This document shows, one piece after another, positions 8,263-16,446 of a DNA stretch of 64,000 nucleotides. The stretch spans positions 186,001 to 250,000 of the forward strand of contig NZ_JAFMYU010000007.1 in the NCBI RefSeq assembly GCF_017353255.1, given 5' to 3'. The position numbers and the translations under genes are program-made. How positions within the stretch are numbered: the stretch's first letter is position 1; the number at the start of each line of letters is the position of its first letter. The DNA comes from Fibrella aquatilis (GTDB taxonomy: Bacteria; Bacteroidota; Bacteroidia; Cytophagales; Spirosomataceae). Below the pieces are notes generated by a model that was given only the letters and a program-made list of their open reading frames with translations, had not been told where the DNA came from and did not search any database.

Positions 8263-9489
8263 ATGACTTCGCTTCGCATTGCCGTGGTGGGTGGGGGGGC
8301 TGCCGGATTTTTCGGGGCTATTGCCGCTGCTGAAGCCGACCCTACGGCCACCGTAACCATCTATGAAAAAGGCCGCCAGGTGCTGCAAAAAGTGCGCATT
8401 TCGGGGGGCGGTCGCTGCAACGTGACCCACGCCTGTTTCGATCATAAAAAACTCGCCGCCCACTACCCCCGCGGCAACGCCTGGATTCGTCCACTGCTAA
8501 CCCGCTTCGACGCTGTCAATACCGTCGACTGGTTTGAGGAGCGCGGTGTGCCGCTAAAAACCGAAGCCGACGGTCGCATGTTTCCCACCACCGATTCGTC
8601 CGAAACGATCATTGACTGCCTCCTCAGCACGGCCCGTCGACTGGGTATTCAGGTGCGTACGAGCAGCGGTATTGAGCGGTTGGAACCACACATTGATGGA
8701 ACATACCTGATGCAATTGTTTGGTGGTGAGCAGGTTATGGCCGATCGGGTGTTGGTGGCAACGGGTGGTTATCCGCAGGCCCCGTCCTATGGCTGGCTAC
8801 CCGAACAGACCGACCCACTGATGCTCCCGGTGCCGTCGCTGTTTACATTCAACACGCCCAATAACCCTTTGCTGACCCTGGCGGGAGTATCGGTGCCCAT
8901 GGCGATGGTGCAGGTGGTGGGCACAAAACTATCGCAAAAAGGGCCGCTGCTGATTACGCACTGGGGCTTCAGCGGTCCCGCCGTGCTGCGCCTCTCGGCC
9001 TGGGCAGCGCGTGAACTGGCTGACCGGGATTACCAGTTTTCGCTGCGTGTGAACTGGGTGCCGGAGCGGAACGAAGACCAGCTAAAATTCGAGTTCAACG
9101 AGCTTCGGCAACTGAATCCACGCAAACAGGTAATGAGCTACAATCCCTTCGGACTGCCTGCCCGCCTGTGGGAATATCTATGCGCCGACGCCGGGGTTGT
9201 TGAGGGTGTTCGTTGGGCCGATTTTCCCGGCAAGACCCAAAACCGCCTGATCGAACGCATCGGTAACAGTCAGTTTGCGGTGCAGGGCAAGAGTACGTTC
9301 AAAGACGAGTTTGTCACCTGCGGCGGCATCTCGCTTGGTGCTATTGATCCGCAGACGCTGGAAAGCCTGGCCCACCCCGGCCTCTTTTTCGCCGGTGAAG
9401 TCCTTGACGTTGACGGCATTACGGGCGGTTTTAACTTCCAAAACGCCTGGACAACGGGCTTCGTAGCGGGACAGAGTTTGGTAGGGTAG
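8263..9489 (+). CDS. NAD(P)/FAD-dependent oxidoreductase, HI0933/BaiN-like family
   Basis: The 408-residue flavoprotein begins with a Rossmann FAD-binding motif (VVGGGAAGFFGA, residues 8-19) followed by the family hallmark SGGGRCNVT near residue 47. A substrate domain occupies the middle, and the C-terminus returns to FAD binding with FAGEVLDVDGITGGFN.Q. Length fits the family (about 400). Relatives include BaiN bile-acid reductase, but most members have no assigned substrate, so only oxidoreductase activity is supported. The ATG at 8263 follows a composite palindrome; there is no operon partner on the plus strand. Confidence 0.92.
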   Translation: MTSLRIAVVGGGAAGFFGAIAAAEADPTATVTIYEKGRQVLQKVRISGGGRCNVTHACFDHKKLAAHYPRGNAWIRPLLTRFDAVNTVDWFEERGVPLKTEADGRMFPTTDSSETIIDCLLSTARRLGIQVRTSSGIERLEPHIDGTYLMQLFGGEQVMADRVLVATGGYPQAPSYGWLPEQTDPLMLPVPSLFTFNTPNNPLLTLAGVSVPMAMVQVVGTKLSQKGPLLITHWGFSGPAVLRLSAWAARELADRDYQFSLRVNWVPERNEDQLKFEFNELRQLNPRKQVMSYNPFGLPARLWEYLCADAGVVEGVRWADFPGKTQNRLIERIGNSQFAVQGKSTFKDEFVTCGGISLGAIDPQTLESLAHPGLFFAGEVLDVDGITGGFNFQNAWTTGFVAGQSLVG

Positions 9490-9505
9490 AGCGCGAAGCC
9501 ACTGC

Positions 9506-10636
9506 CTACTGCACACTCCCGTATATCCTCTCCTCCGTTTCCGCATCGAAAAAGTGCGCCTTGTCTACATCCCAGAACAGCCTAACTGTATCTGTTGCCG
9601 AAAGCCCAGCGGCACGGTCGGGCGTGAGGCGGGCCACGACGCGGACACCCTCGATGGTGAGGTAGCCGAGGGCTTCGTTGCCCATGTTTTCGATGGCTTC
9701 GAACGGCAATTGTTCCGACGAAAAGAATGGCCGGTCTCCGCTCGTGGGTGCATCGGTCAGGTGTTCGGCCCGGATACCCAGCACCACTCCCTTACCCACG
9801 TAGGCCTGTAATCGCTGATAATGCACCGAGTTTATCAGGTCAATTGTTAATGTATTTCCCTGACTACCAAACGATAAACTGCTGCCATCTTGCCGAATGG
9901 TGCCGGGCAGGAAGTTCATGGGGGGGGTGCCGATGAAGCCTGCCACAAACAGGTTAACGGGGTGGTTATAGAGGTTTATCGGCGTGTCGAACTGCATCAC
10001 GTCGCCGCTGCGCAGCACCACAATCCGGTCGCCGAGGGTCATGGCCTCTACCTGATCGTGGGTGACGTAGATCATGGTGGCGTTAAGTTGCCGGTGCAGC
10101 TTCTGCAACTCAATCCGGGTCTGCCCACGTAGCTTGGCGTCGAGGTTGGAAAGCGGTTCGTCGAACAAAAACACCTTTGGCTCACGCACGATGGCCCGCC
10201 CAATGGCCACCCGCTGCCGCTGCCCGCCCGACATATCTTTTGGTTTCCGATGCAACAGGGGTTCTATTTCCAGAATCCGCGCCGCCTGCTCTACCCGCTG
10301 TTTTATTTCGGCTTTGGGCATTTTGCGCAGGGTTAGCCCGAAGGCCATGTTCTCGAACACGGTCATGTGCGGATACAGGGCGTAGTTCTGAAACACCATG
10401 GCAATGTCGCGGTCTTTGGGCGGCACGTCGTTCATCCGTTTTCCATCAATCAACAGGTCGCCATCAGTGATATCCTCCAGCCCCGCGATCATCCGCAACA
10501 AGGTTGATTTGCCGCAGCCGCTTGGCCCCACCAGCACCAGAAATTCACGGTCTTTCACGTCGATGGTCACGTCACGAATCACGCGCGGACCATCGGCATA
10601 GGCTTTGGCAATATGGTTGAGTTGTACGTTAGCCAT
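9506..10636 (-). CDS. ABC sugar importer ATP-binding protein (MsmX/UgpC/MalK type)
   Basis: The 376-residue ATPase has Walker [10 protein letters not shown] (about 37-45), the Q-loop near NYALYPH, the ABC signature LSGGQ-like [14 protein letters not shown], Walker [14 protein letters not shown] and the switch histidine in YVTHDQ. A C-terminal TOBE-type regulatory domain (about 240-376) is typical of carbohydrate importers. It energises the two permeases encoded upstream in the same transcript. Its ATG directly abuts the TGA of the preceding gene (zero-base gap), so translation is probably coupled. It is the last gene of the SusC/D-ABC operon. Confidence 0.95.
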   Translation of the reverse strand: MANVQLNHIAKAYADGPRVIRDVTIDVKDREFLVLVGPSGCGKSTLLRMIAGLEDITDGDLLIDGKRMNDVPPKDRDIAMVFQNYALYPHMTVFENMAFGLTLRKMPKAEIKQRVEQAARILEIEPLLHRKPKDMSGGQRQRVAIGRAIVREPKVFLFDEPLSNLDAKLRGQTRIELQKLHRQLNATMIYVTHDQVEAMTLGDRIVVLRSGDVMQFDTPINLYNHPVNLFVAGFIGTPPMNFLPGTIRQDGSSLSFGSQGNTLTIDLINSVHYQRLQAYVGKGVVLGIRAEHLTDAPTSGDRPFFSSEQLPFEAIENMGNEALGYLTIEGVRVVARLTPDRAAGLSATDTVRLFWDVDKAHFFDAETEERIYGSVQ

Positions 10637-11902
10637 TCACTCTTTCACTTTTTGCGCCGCCCACAGACTCTCGATGGTGGATTCGGCACCGGCGTTTTGG
10701 TTGATTCTTGAACCACTTAGCAGGCCGTCGTAGCCGCGGCCGGTGGCGGGATCATACATGACGATGCTGGCGACGTTTTTGCCCTGAAACCAGCCATATA
10801 GTTGCTTTGCCAGGGTTAGGTATTTGGCGTCTTTGGTTTGGTCGTAGGCTTCCATCGTGGCCCAGATCATAGGCCGGATGCCGTAGGCAATCTGCGGAAA
10901 TTTGTTCGATTGCAGCAGGCCAATTCCCCCGTCTCGCGCTTCCACTGAGAATGATTCCAGGAAACCTTCTTTGAGCAGATACGGATAAAAATTGTCGATT
11001 TCTTTGCGGGCGGCGGTGATCCAGTCGGGCTTGTTGAGTTGCTTACCCACGTGTAGTAGCGCGTAGGCCTGATCGGCGGCGTAGGCGTGCCAGCCATTCT
11101 CGAAACTCAGAAATGCGCCATATGGAAACTTGGCTGCGTCGCCCTGCTGCATAACCAATATACCCGCCGCCAGTTGATCAATAAGGGCCAAATTGGCCGC
11201 GCTGGGGGCTATTTGTTGGTAGTTGGCTAGCCCCAGCAGCATAATAGCCGCCTGATCCGTACCCGACCCAAACGGCAACCACTTGGGCACGGTGATGCCT
11301 TTGATGAAGGTGTAGTCTTTGGGTTTCGACCCAAAATCACGGAGCATATTGGCCACCACCCGGTCCATTGCCGTGCGCATTCGGGTGGCAAAGGCCGGGT
11401 CGCTTTTCAGATACGTTGGGTACGCCTCTGACAACGCCCACAAGGCCCGCCACGACCAGAAATTAGCTTCGGCCACACTGGTTTTGTAGGTCTTATTGAT
11501 CGTTTTGTCGGGCCACAGAAAGTTGTAGAAATAGCCCGCCCCGGCGTCACCTGCGGGAGCCTGTAGCTGCAATACAAATTCGGTAGCCAGTTTGTGTTTG
11601 GCCTGCTTGTCGGTGTTGGTGGCAAAGTCGGGTTCGGCCAGCCAGAAAATGGCCGCTCGCGCCACATCGTCTACGCAGGTGAAGCCCTCGTCGGCGTCGG
11701 TAACAAGCCGGTAATCAGGTGCTTCGCTGTAGATGGCCACCGTGCCCACCTCAACCCCGTTAGATGCCAGTTTCACGGTCTGAAACAGGCTGTTCAGGTG
11801 GGCCGTATTCACCTGCCGCGCTGCGGGCGGCGTGGGGGTTACAGGTGCCTCCTTTTTGCATGAAAAGGAGGAAAGAAAGAGAAGAAGAACGAGTTTTTTC
11901 AT
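10637..11902 (-). CDS. Lipoprotein with predicted alpha/alpha-barrel (glycosidase-like) fold
   Basis: The 421-residue protein starts with a lipoprotein signal (MKKLVLLLFLSSFSC, then KKEAP) and a Pro/Thr linker. The rest is helix-rich with repeated aromatic pairs (DDVARAAIFWL, ANFWSWRALWALSEAY, YDQTKDAKYLTLAKQLYGW) of the kind seen in six-hairpin alpha/alpha-toroid glycosidases and lyases. I cannot assign a glycoside hydrolase family or catalytic pair. Placement between the permease and ATPase genes of a sugar importer supports a role in glycan breakdown. Its last codons and TGA (AAAGTGAAAGAGTGA) match the repeat word seen at 24488. Confidence 0.6.
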   Translation of the reverse strand: MKKLVLLLFLSSFSCKKEAPVTPTPPAARQVNTAHLNSLFQTVKLASNGVEVGTVAIYSEAPDYRLVTDADEGFTCVDDVARAAIFWLAEPDFATNTDKQAKHKLATEFVLQLQAPAGDAGAGYFYNFLWPDKTINKTYKTSVAEANFWSWRALWALSEAYPTYLKSDPAFATRMRTAMDRVVANMLRDFGSKPKDYTFIKGITVPKWLPFGSGTDQAAIMLLGLANYQQIAPSAANLALIDQLAAGILVMQQGDAAKFPYGAFLSFENGWHAYAADQAYALLHVGKQLNKPDWITAARKEIDNFYPYLLKEGFLESFSVEARDGGIGLLQSNKFPQIAYGIRPMIWATMEAYDQTKDAKYLTLAKQLYGWFQGKNVASIVMYDPATGRGYDGLLSGSRINQNAGAESTIESLWAAQKVKE

Positions 11903-11916
11903 ATAGTTGAGACCCC

Positions 11917-12723
11917 TCAGTCCTTCATGCCGGATGACGCCATGCTGCGGATGAAGTGTTTTTGGAAGAACAAATACAGGATGATAATGGGCAGGGCCAA
12001 CAGCACGGCGGCCGCTATCTTGACGCCCAGCTGCCCATCGGCGCGGCCCCCCACCGAGAACAGCGTGACGAGTTGCGGCATGGTCATGGTGGCCTCGTCG
12101 CGAATCACGATCAGGGGCCAGAGCGCTTCGTTCCAGAGGCCCATAAATGTTAAGATCGTGATGGTCAGCACCGTGGGCAGAATGTTCGGAATCAGGATCT
12201 GGAAGATAATGCGCAGTTCGTTGGCCCCGTCAATGCGGGCGGCGTCGATGAGGGCCTGCGGCAGGCTGGCAAAGGCCTGACGAAACAGTAGCACCGACAG
12301 CGAGTTGAGCGCAAACGGCACGATCAGCGCCAGGCACGAATCTACCCAGCCGAGTTTTACCATCGTTATGTAGTTGGGAATCAGCGTAATCTGAAACGGC
12401 AGCGTCATAGTGAAGATGATGAGGTAGAAGATGGCGTCGCGCCCGCGGAAGGTCATCCGGGCCAGCGCGTAGCCCACCATGGCCCCGGAAATAAGCACGA
12501 GTCCGGTGGTGAACACGGCCACAAACAGGCTGTTCAGAAACGCCCGTCCCAGCGGAATGCGCTCGAAGACGGTCACATAATTCTGGATGCTCGCCCCAAT
12601 AGGTAGCAACGTCAGCGACCCCAGCCCCGCCTCACTCGACAGCGACGCCGACACCATCCAGACGAACGGGTAAATGAACGTCAGCGCGGCCAGGGTAAGG
12701 AGTATGTAGCGGAGAGGTTTCAT
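11917..12723 (-). CDS. Carbohydrate ABC transporter permease (MalG/UgpE type)
   Basis: The 268-residue inner-membrane protein has six hydrophobic segments, starting with YILLTLAALTFIYPFVWMV. The cytoplasmic EAA loop, which docks on the ATPase, reads ALIDAARIDGANELRIIFQI and is followed by LPNILP-like residues. The C-terminus KHFIRSMASSGMKD is characteristic of MalG-type permeases. It pairs with the MalF-type permease at 12912-13763, although a long palindrome (12741-12889) sits between the two genes. It lies 14 bp upstream of the glycosidase-like lipoprotein gene. Confidence 0.94.
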   Translation of the reverse strand: MKPLRYILLTLAALTFIYPFVWMVSASLSSEAGLGSLTLLPIGASIQNYVTVFERIPLGRAFLNSLFVAVFTTGLVLISGAMVGYALARMTFRGRDAIFYLIIFTMTLPFQITLIPNYITMVKLGWVDSCLALIVPFALNSLSVLLFRQAFASLPQALIDAARIDGANELRIIFQILIPNILPTVLTITILTFMGLWNEALWPLIVIRDEATMTMPQLVTLFSVGGRADGQLGVKIAAAVLLALPIIILYLFFQKHFIRSMASSGMKD

Positions 12724-12740
12724 GTTTTTTAATGGATATT

Positions 12741-12889
12741 GGATGTTGGATATTGGCTTCGTTAGCTAGGCCCCTCGACTGCGCTCGGGGTGACAACGAA
12801 CTTGAATCAAGCTAGGACACTTGTTTTAGTAGCCTGTCACCCCGAGCGCAGTCGAGGGGCCTAGCTAACGAAGCCAATATCCAACATCC
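12741..12889. repeat. Composite palindrome with CTCGACTGCGCTCGG core, inside an operon
   Basis: The 55-bp arms (12741-12795 and 12835-12889) are perfect inverted repeats separated by 39 nt. The outer part is built from GGATATTGGATGTT-like words; the inner part is the module CCCCTCGACTGCGCTCGGGG plus TGACA. The same inner module is found at 61883-62040 under completely different outer arms. Location between the two permease genes means any transcription stop or RNA processing here would alter permease stoichiometry. Confidence 0.92.
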
Positions 12890-12911
12890 AACATCCATCA
12901 TCCATTCTTCA

Positions 12912-13763
12912 TTAAATCTCCCTCTCCACATACCGCCGCTGCACGACCACCACCAGCAGGATGATGAGCGCAAAGCAGAAGCCGAGGGTGGCTGAATAGC
13001 CCATGTGGTAGTACTGGAAAGCCTGTTTATAGATGTACATCACGGCCGAGAGCGTACTGTTCAGCGGCCCGCCTTCGGTCATGATGTAGGGTTCGATGAA
13101 CAGTGAAAATCCGCCGATAGTCGACAGCACCACGACGGTGAAGAGCGTGGGGTTGATGATGGGCAGCGTAATGTAGCGGAACTTCTGCCAGGTGGTAGCC
13201 CCTTCCAGGTCGGCGGCTTCGTAATACTGCTCCGGCACGCTTTGCAGACCCACCAGAAACAGGATCACATAAAGCCCAACGTTCTTCCAGGTGGCCATCA
13301 CCGCAATGCTATACATGGCTACGTCGGGGTCGTCGAGCCAGCCCACGCGACCGAGGCCTAGCCCCACCAAACCGCGATTGAGCAGGCCGCTGTTGAAGCT
13401 GTACAACTGCTGCCACAGGATGGTCACGACCACGCCCGACACGATCACGGGCAGGAAAAACGCCGCCCGAAAAAACGCCGCACCCCGGATGGTTCGGTTG
13501 AGCAGTTCGGCCAGAAACAGGGCTATGGCGATCTGGAGGGGTATATGCACCACCAGAAACCGCAGCGTATTCCAGACGGCCTGCCAAAATTCGCGGTCCC
13601 GGAACACCCGCCCGTAGTTGGCCAGCCCCACCCACTTCATCGGCGAAATGATGTTCCAGTCGTGGAACGTGAGCACCACCGAAAACCCAACCGGAAATGC
13701 CACAAACACCAGAAAGTGCAGCAGGTACGGCGAGACAAGGAGGTAGGGGGTGAGTTTCTTCAT
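12912..13763 (-). CDS. Sugar ABC transporter permease (MalF/UgpA type)
   Basis: The 283-residue protein has six predicted transmembrane segments (first: YLLVSPYLLHFLVFVAFPVG). It carries the EAA-loop sequence QYYEAADLEGATTWQKFRYI near residue 190, followed by LPIINPTLF. It forms the heterodimeric channel with the permease at 11917-12723. It starts 3 bp after the binding-protein gene stop, so it is translated from the same mRNA. Confidence 0.94.
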   Translation of the reverse strand: MKKLTPYLLVSPYLLHFLVFVAFPVGFSVVLTFHDWNIISPMKWVGLANYGRVFRDREFWQAVWNTLRFLVVHIPLQIAIALFLAELLNRTIRGAAFFRAAFFLPVIVSGVVVTILWQQLYSFNSGLLNRGLVGLGLGRVGWLDDPDVAMYSIAVMATWKNVGLYVILFLVGLQSVPEQYYEAADLEGATTWQKFRYITLPIINPTLFTVVVLSTIGGFSLFIEPYIMTEGGPLNSTLSAVMYIYKQAFQYYHMGYSATLGFCFALIILLVVVVQRRYVEREI

Positions 13764-13766
13764 GCA

Positions 13767-15167
13767 CTAATTCCCCAGCAGCACATCCACGGCCTTCGCA
13801 GCTTCGGCAATGGCGGCTTCGGGGGTTTTGCGGTTGTAGATCACGCAGGCTTCGTACTCCTGCGAAATGATGTCGAACACCTCCACAATCACCTCGCTGT
13901 TGTCTACGCCGCGCAGGTACTTCGACTGCTTGGCGAAGGGTTTTAGCTTGGGGTGCTGGGCCAAATAACTAGCAAAAAAGGGGTCGGTGTTCAGCGTGCT
14001 GCGGCGGGGAAACTGGCCGGTTAATTCCAATAGTCGCAGATCGCCGGGGCGGTCGATGAGGGTTTTTACGAACTGCCAGGCGGCCACCGGGTCGGGGCAG
14101 GTGTTGAAGATGACAATGTTTTTGGGGTCGGCATAGGTGTAGGCTGGTCCCGTGTGATTATTGGGCACGGGCATGGGAAAAAAGTCGTACTGAAGGTCAG
14201 GGGCGGCATATCGCTGTAAAAAACTTACCTGCCACGGCCCCGTAAACTGGGTGGCAATGCGCTGATCGAGAAACGGGTCGCGGGTGGCCGAGAGCCGTTC
14301 GCGGGCAAAGAAATTGTTTTTGTAGAGGTTTTGTAAAAACCGAAACACGCCCACCGCCGCCGCGTTGTTGAACGCCGCCCGCTGATGCCCGTCGGGACCA
14401 GTTTTCAGCAGCGGCGCTCCGTCAGACGCGGCGAGGTAGAGCGGGTAAAAATTAAACAGTCGCTGATACCAGAGTGCTTTCACTTCGGTATAGCCAATCC
14501 ACTGATCCACGTAGCCGTCGCCGTTGCGGTCTTTGCGGAAGCGTTGCCCCGCCTGTGTGTAGCTGCCATACGTATAGGGTGGACCGCCCACGCCGAGGTT
14601 GCTCAACGCCTGCCGGTTGCCCAGCATCATGATCGGGTTCACCTTCCACGGCACCTGATAAATATGCCCGTCAGCCGACGTTATTTCCTTCATAACCGCT
14701 GAATCGCAGCGTGTTTGCAGGAAAGTCCGAAAGCCTGGAATCGTGTCCAGCGGTACCAGCACGCCCGCTTTGGCGTACATCTCTACGCTGCCCTGCCACA
14801 TGTTGGCGTAGATGTCAGGCGTGGTTTTGCCCACCACCGACGCCAGGATGATTTCCTCGCTCGACTGCCCCTCCGGTATGGGTTGAAACCGCAGCGGTTT
14901 ATCGGGACGAGCCTTGCCCCACGCCCCCACAAACTCCCGCGCAAAGGTGATCTCTGGCGCATTGTTGGAGCACCAAAGCACCAGGGGACGGGTAGGGGCG
15001 GTGGTGGGGTTAGGCGATTGGCAGGAGAGGAAGAGAATTACGGAAAGCAAACCCCACCCCCAGCCCCTCCCCGTTAGTGAGGGGAGCCGCACTACCGTAC
15101 CAATGCGGACCAACAGGCTGAAGCGGCTCCCCTCCCTAACGGGGAGGGGCTGGGGGTGGGGTTTCAT
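13767..15167 (-). CDS. Extracellular sugar-binding lipoprotein with repeat-derived N-terminus
   Basis: The 466-residue protein is a family 1 solute-binding protein: LVLWCSNNAPEITFAREFVGAW, a hinge region with TTPDIYANMWQGSVE, then DGHIYQVPWKVNPIMM and AFNNAAAVGVFRFL. A lipobox (LFLSC) precedes the mature part. Oddly, residues 2-39 (KPHPQPLPVREGS ... RLPSLTGRGWGWG) are the in-frame translation of the palindrome at 15049-15164, placed between the ATG and the hydrophobic core LLSVILFLSC. The ATG is one base from the upstream gene's stop. A TTG at 15048-15050 is an alternative start, but would leave a very short signal peptide. It should deliver sugars to the permeases that follow. Confidence 0.88.
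   Translation of the reverse strand: MKPHPQPLPVREGSRFSLLVRIGTVVRLPSLTGRGWGWGLLSVILFLSCQSPNPTTAPTRPLVLWCSNNAPEITFAREFVGAWGKARPDKPLRFQPIPEGQSSEEIILASVVGKTTPDIYANMWQGSVEMYAKAGVLVPLDTIPGFRTFLQTRCDSAVMKEITSADGHIYQVPWKVNPIMMLGNRQALSNLGVGGPPYTYGSYTQAGQRFRKDRNGDGYVDQWIGYTEVKALWYQRLFNFYPLYLAASDGAPLLKTGPDGHQRAAFNNAAAVGVFRFLQNLYKNNFFARERLSATRDPFLDQRIATQFTGPWQVSFLQRYAAPDLQYDFFPMPVPNNHTGPAYTYADPKNIVIFNTCPDPVAAWQFVKTLIDRPGDLRLLELTGQFPRRSTLNTDPFFASYLAQHPKLKPFAKQSKYLRGVDNSEVIVEVFDIISQEYEACVIYNRKTPEAAIAEAAKAVDVLLGN
15049..15164. repeat. GC-rich palindrome translated as gene N-terminus
   Basis: Arms of 42 bp (15049-15090 and 15123-15164) match with one mismatch around a 32-nt loop. Both strands read as Pro/Arg/Gly-rich peptides (PHPQPLP..EG and LPSLTGRGWGWG). 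The element begins immediately after the ATG of the binding-protein gene and ends at its signal-peptide core. Confidence 0.92.
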
Positions 15168-15168
15168 G

Positions 15169-16299
15169 TTACGGCTTCTCCGCGTTATAAATCGACTTCA
15201 CCTGCGTGTCGCTCAGCACGACATTGTACATGCGAATCTCGTCCAGATCACCGGTGAAGAAGCCACCCCAAGGGCCATAGAAAACGTTGCCATCAGCATC
15301 ATTATCTGTGCTCAAGTTGTATAAGTTGGATGGTAAGTCCTGCCCGATAGTCATGTTGATATTACTCTTTACGGCGTACGGGTCACCTGATACGTCGGTC
15401 CAGGTTTTTACAGGTGTACCGTTGAGATAGAAGGTCATCGTACCAGACTTGTACGACACCGCAACGTGATACCATTTGTTTACGTCGAGTGTGGGCGAAT
15501 CATTGTCTTTGTCAATAATCTTACCAGGAGCCGTTTTTACCGTCATGAACACCTTGTTGGCCCCTTGTAGATTTAATTTATATCCGTTCCAGCGGTTCAG
15601 CGAAAGGACATAGTTATTATCCCAAATTCTGGTCGGGCGCACCCACATTGCTACGGTAAGTTCTTTGGCTGGGTTCAGCACCGAGTTATACGGAATCTCA
15701 ATGTTCGATCCTTTATCGAAGGTATAAGCCTTGCCGTCGACACCGTAGCGGTCTTTGGTCAGCGCCGGTACGTTGGTGGCGCTACCACCCCAACCCGTCC
15801 AGCTTACCGCGGCGGTTGTTGTGCCTGAGGTTACTGTCGCAGACATGGGTTGCGCACCAGCTTTCAAGGTGCCGTTGAATCCTTTCCCTGACGCATCGTT
15901 GGCGTTGCCATCCATTTTTAGGTAGAGGATCAGGTTGGCCGCGGCAATCTCCTGCACTCGCTTAGCGGCAAAATTGGTCATGCCCACGCCCAGGTTGGCA
16001 TAGGCGTTGGTCGCGTCGCTTTGGGTGGCGGCGGTGTTACCGTTCACGATAGAAGCCGCGTCGATGTAATTTTTGAATGTAGCCTTCGACCCCACTTCGT
16101 AATTGCCCACCTGCACACCTTCTACGGCGGCGGTGTAGATGGCGGTGGCGCTGTCAATACGCGCCTTCAACTTAGACTTATCAACAGGAATCACCACCGG
16201 GTCATCCGTTTTTTTACACGCCTCAAACACGCTCAGTAGCAGCAAGATAGCCAGTACTGATTTGAGTAGCGTCTGGAGAGAAATCGACTTGTTTTTCAT
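15169..16299 (-). CDS. LamG (concanavalin-like) domain lipoprotein
   Basis: I place the start at the ATG 16297-16299 (376 residues), giving MKNKSISLQTLL and a lipobox ending FEAC; the open frame extends upstream only through repeat-derived sequence. Residues 25-110 form a helical FIVAR-like segment (ATAIYTAAVEGVQVG). Residues 130-375 form a LamG/concanavalin A-like jelly roll with AMWVRPTRIWDNN, NKWYHVAVSYKSG, MTFYLNG and a closing GDLDEIRMYN. It probably binds glycan at the cell surface, in the slot where SusE/F-type proteins normally occur. It is the third gene of the SusC/D operon. Confidence 0.85.
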   Translation of the reverse strand: MKNKSISLQTLLKSVLAILLLLSVFEACKKTDDPVVIPVDKSKLKARIDSATAIYTAAVEGVQVGNYEVGSKATFKNYIDAASIVNGNTAATQSDATNAYANLGVGMTNFAAKRVQEIAAANLILYLKMDGNANDASGKGFNGTLKAGAQPMSATVTSGTTTAAVSWTGWGGSATNVPALTKDRYGVDGKAYTFDKGSNIEIPYNSVLNPAKELTVAMWVRPTRIWDNNYVLSLNRWNGYKLNLQGANKVFMTVKTAPGKIIDKDNDSPTLDVNKWYHVAVSYKSGTMTFYLNGTPVKTWTDVSGDPYAVKSNINMTIGQDLPSNLYNLSTDNDADGNVFYGPWGGFFTGDLDEIRMYNVVLSDTQVKSIYNAEKP

Positions 16300-16339
16300 A
16301 TATGTATTGAGAAAAAATGGTTGCAAAAGGGGGGAGAGG

Positions 16340-16439
16340 GAATGCACAATGTATAATGAACAATGTACAATGGGCTTCGCGCTCGGAATGCGCTGTGCGC
16401 GAGGTTCATTGTACATTGTTCATTATGCATTGTACATTC
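16340..16439. repeat. Composite palindrome, 'CAATGTACAATG' family
   Basis: Arms of 33 bp (16340-16372 and 16407-16439) differ at two positions. They consist of tandem words such as GAACAATGTACAATG. The 34-nt loop contains GCGCTCGGAATGCGC-like dyads. It occupies the whole gap between susD-like and LamG genes within one operon. Confidence 0.9.
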
Positions 16440-16446
16440 CCTTCTT

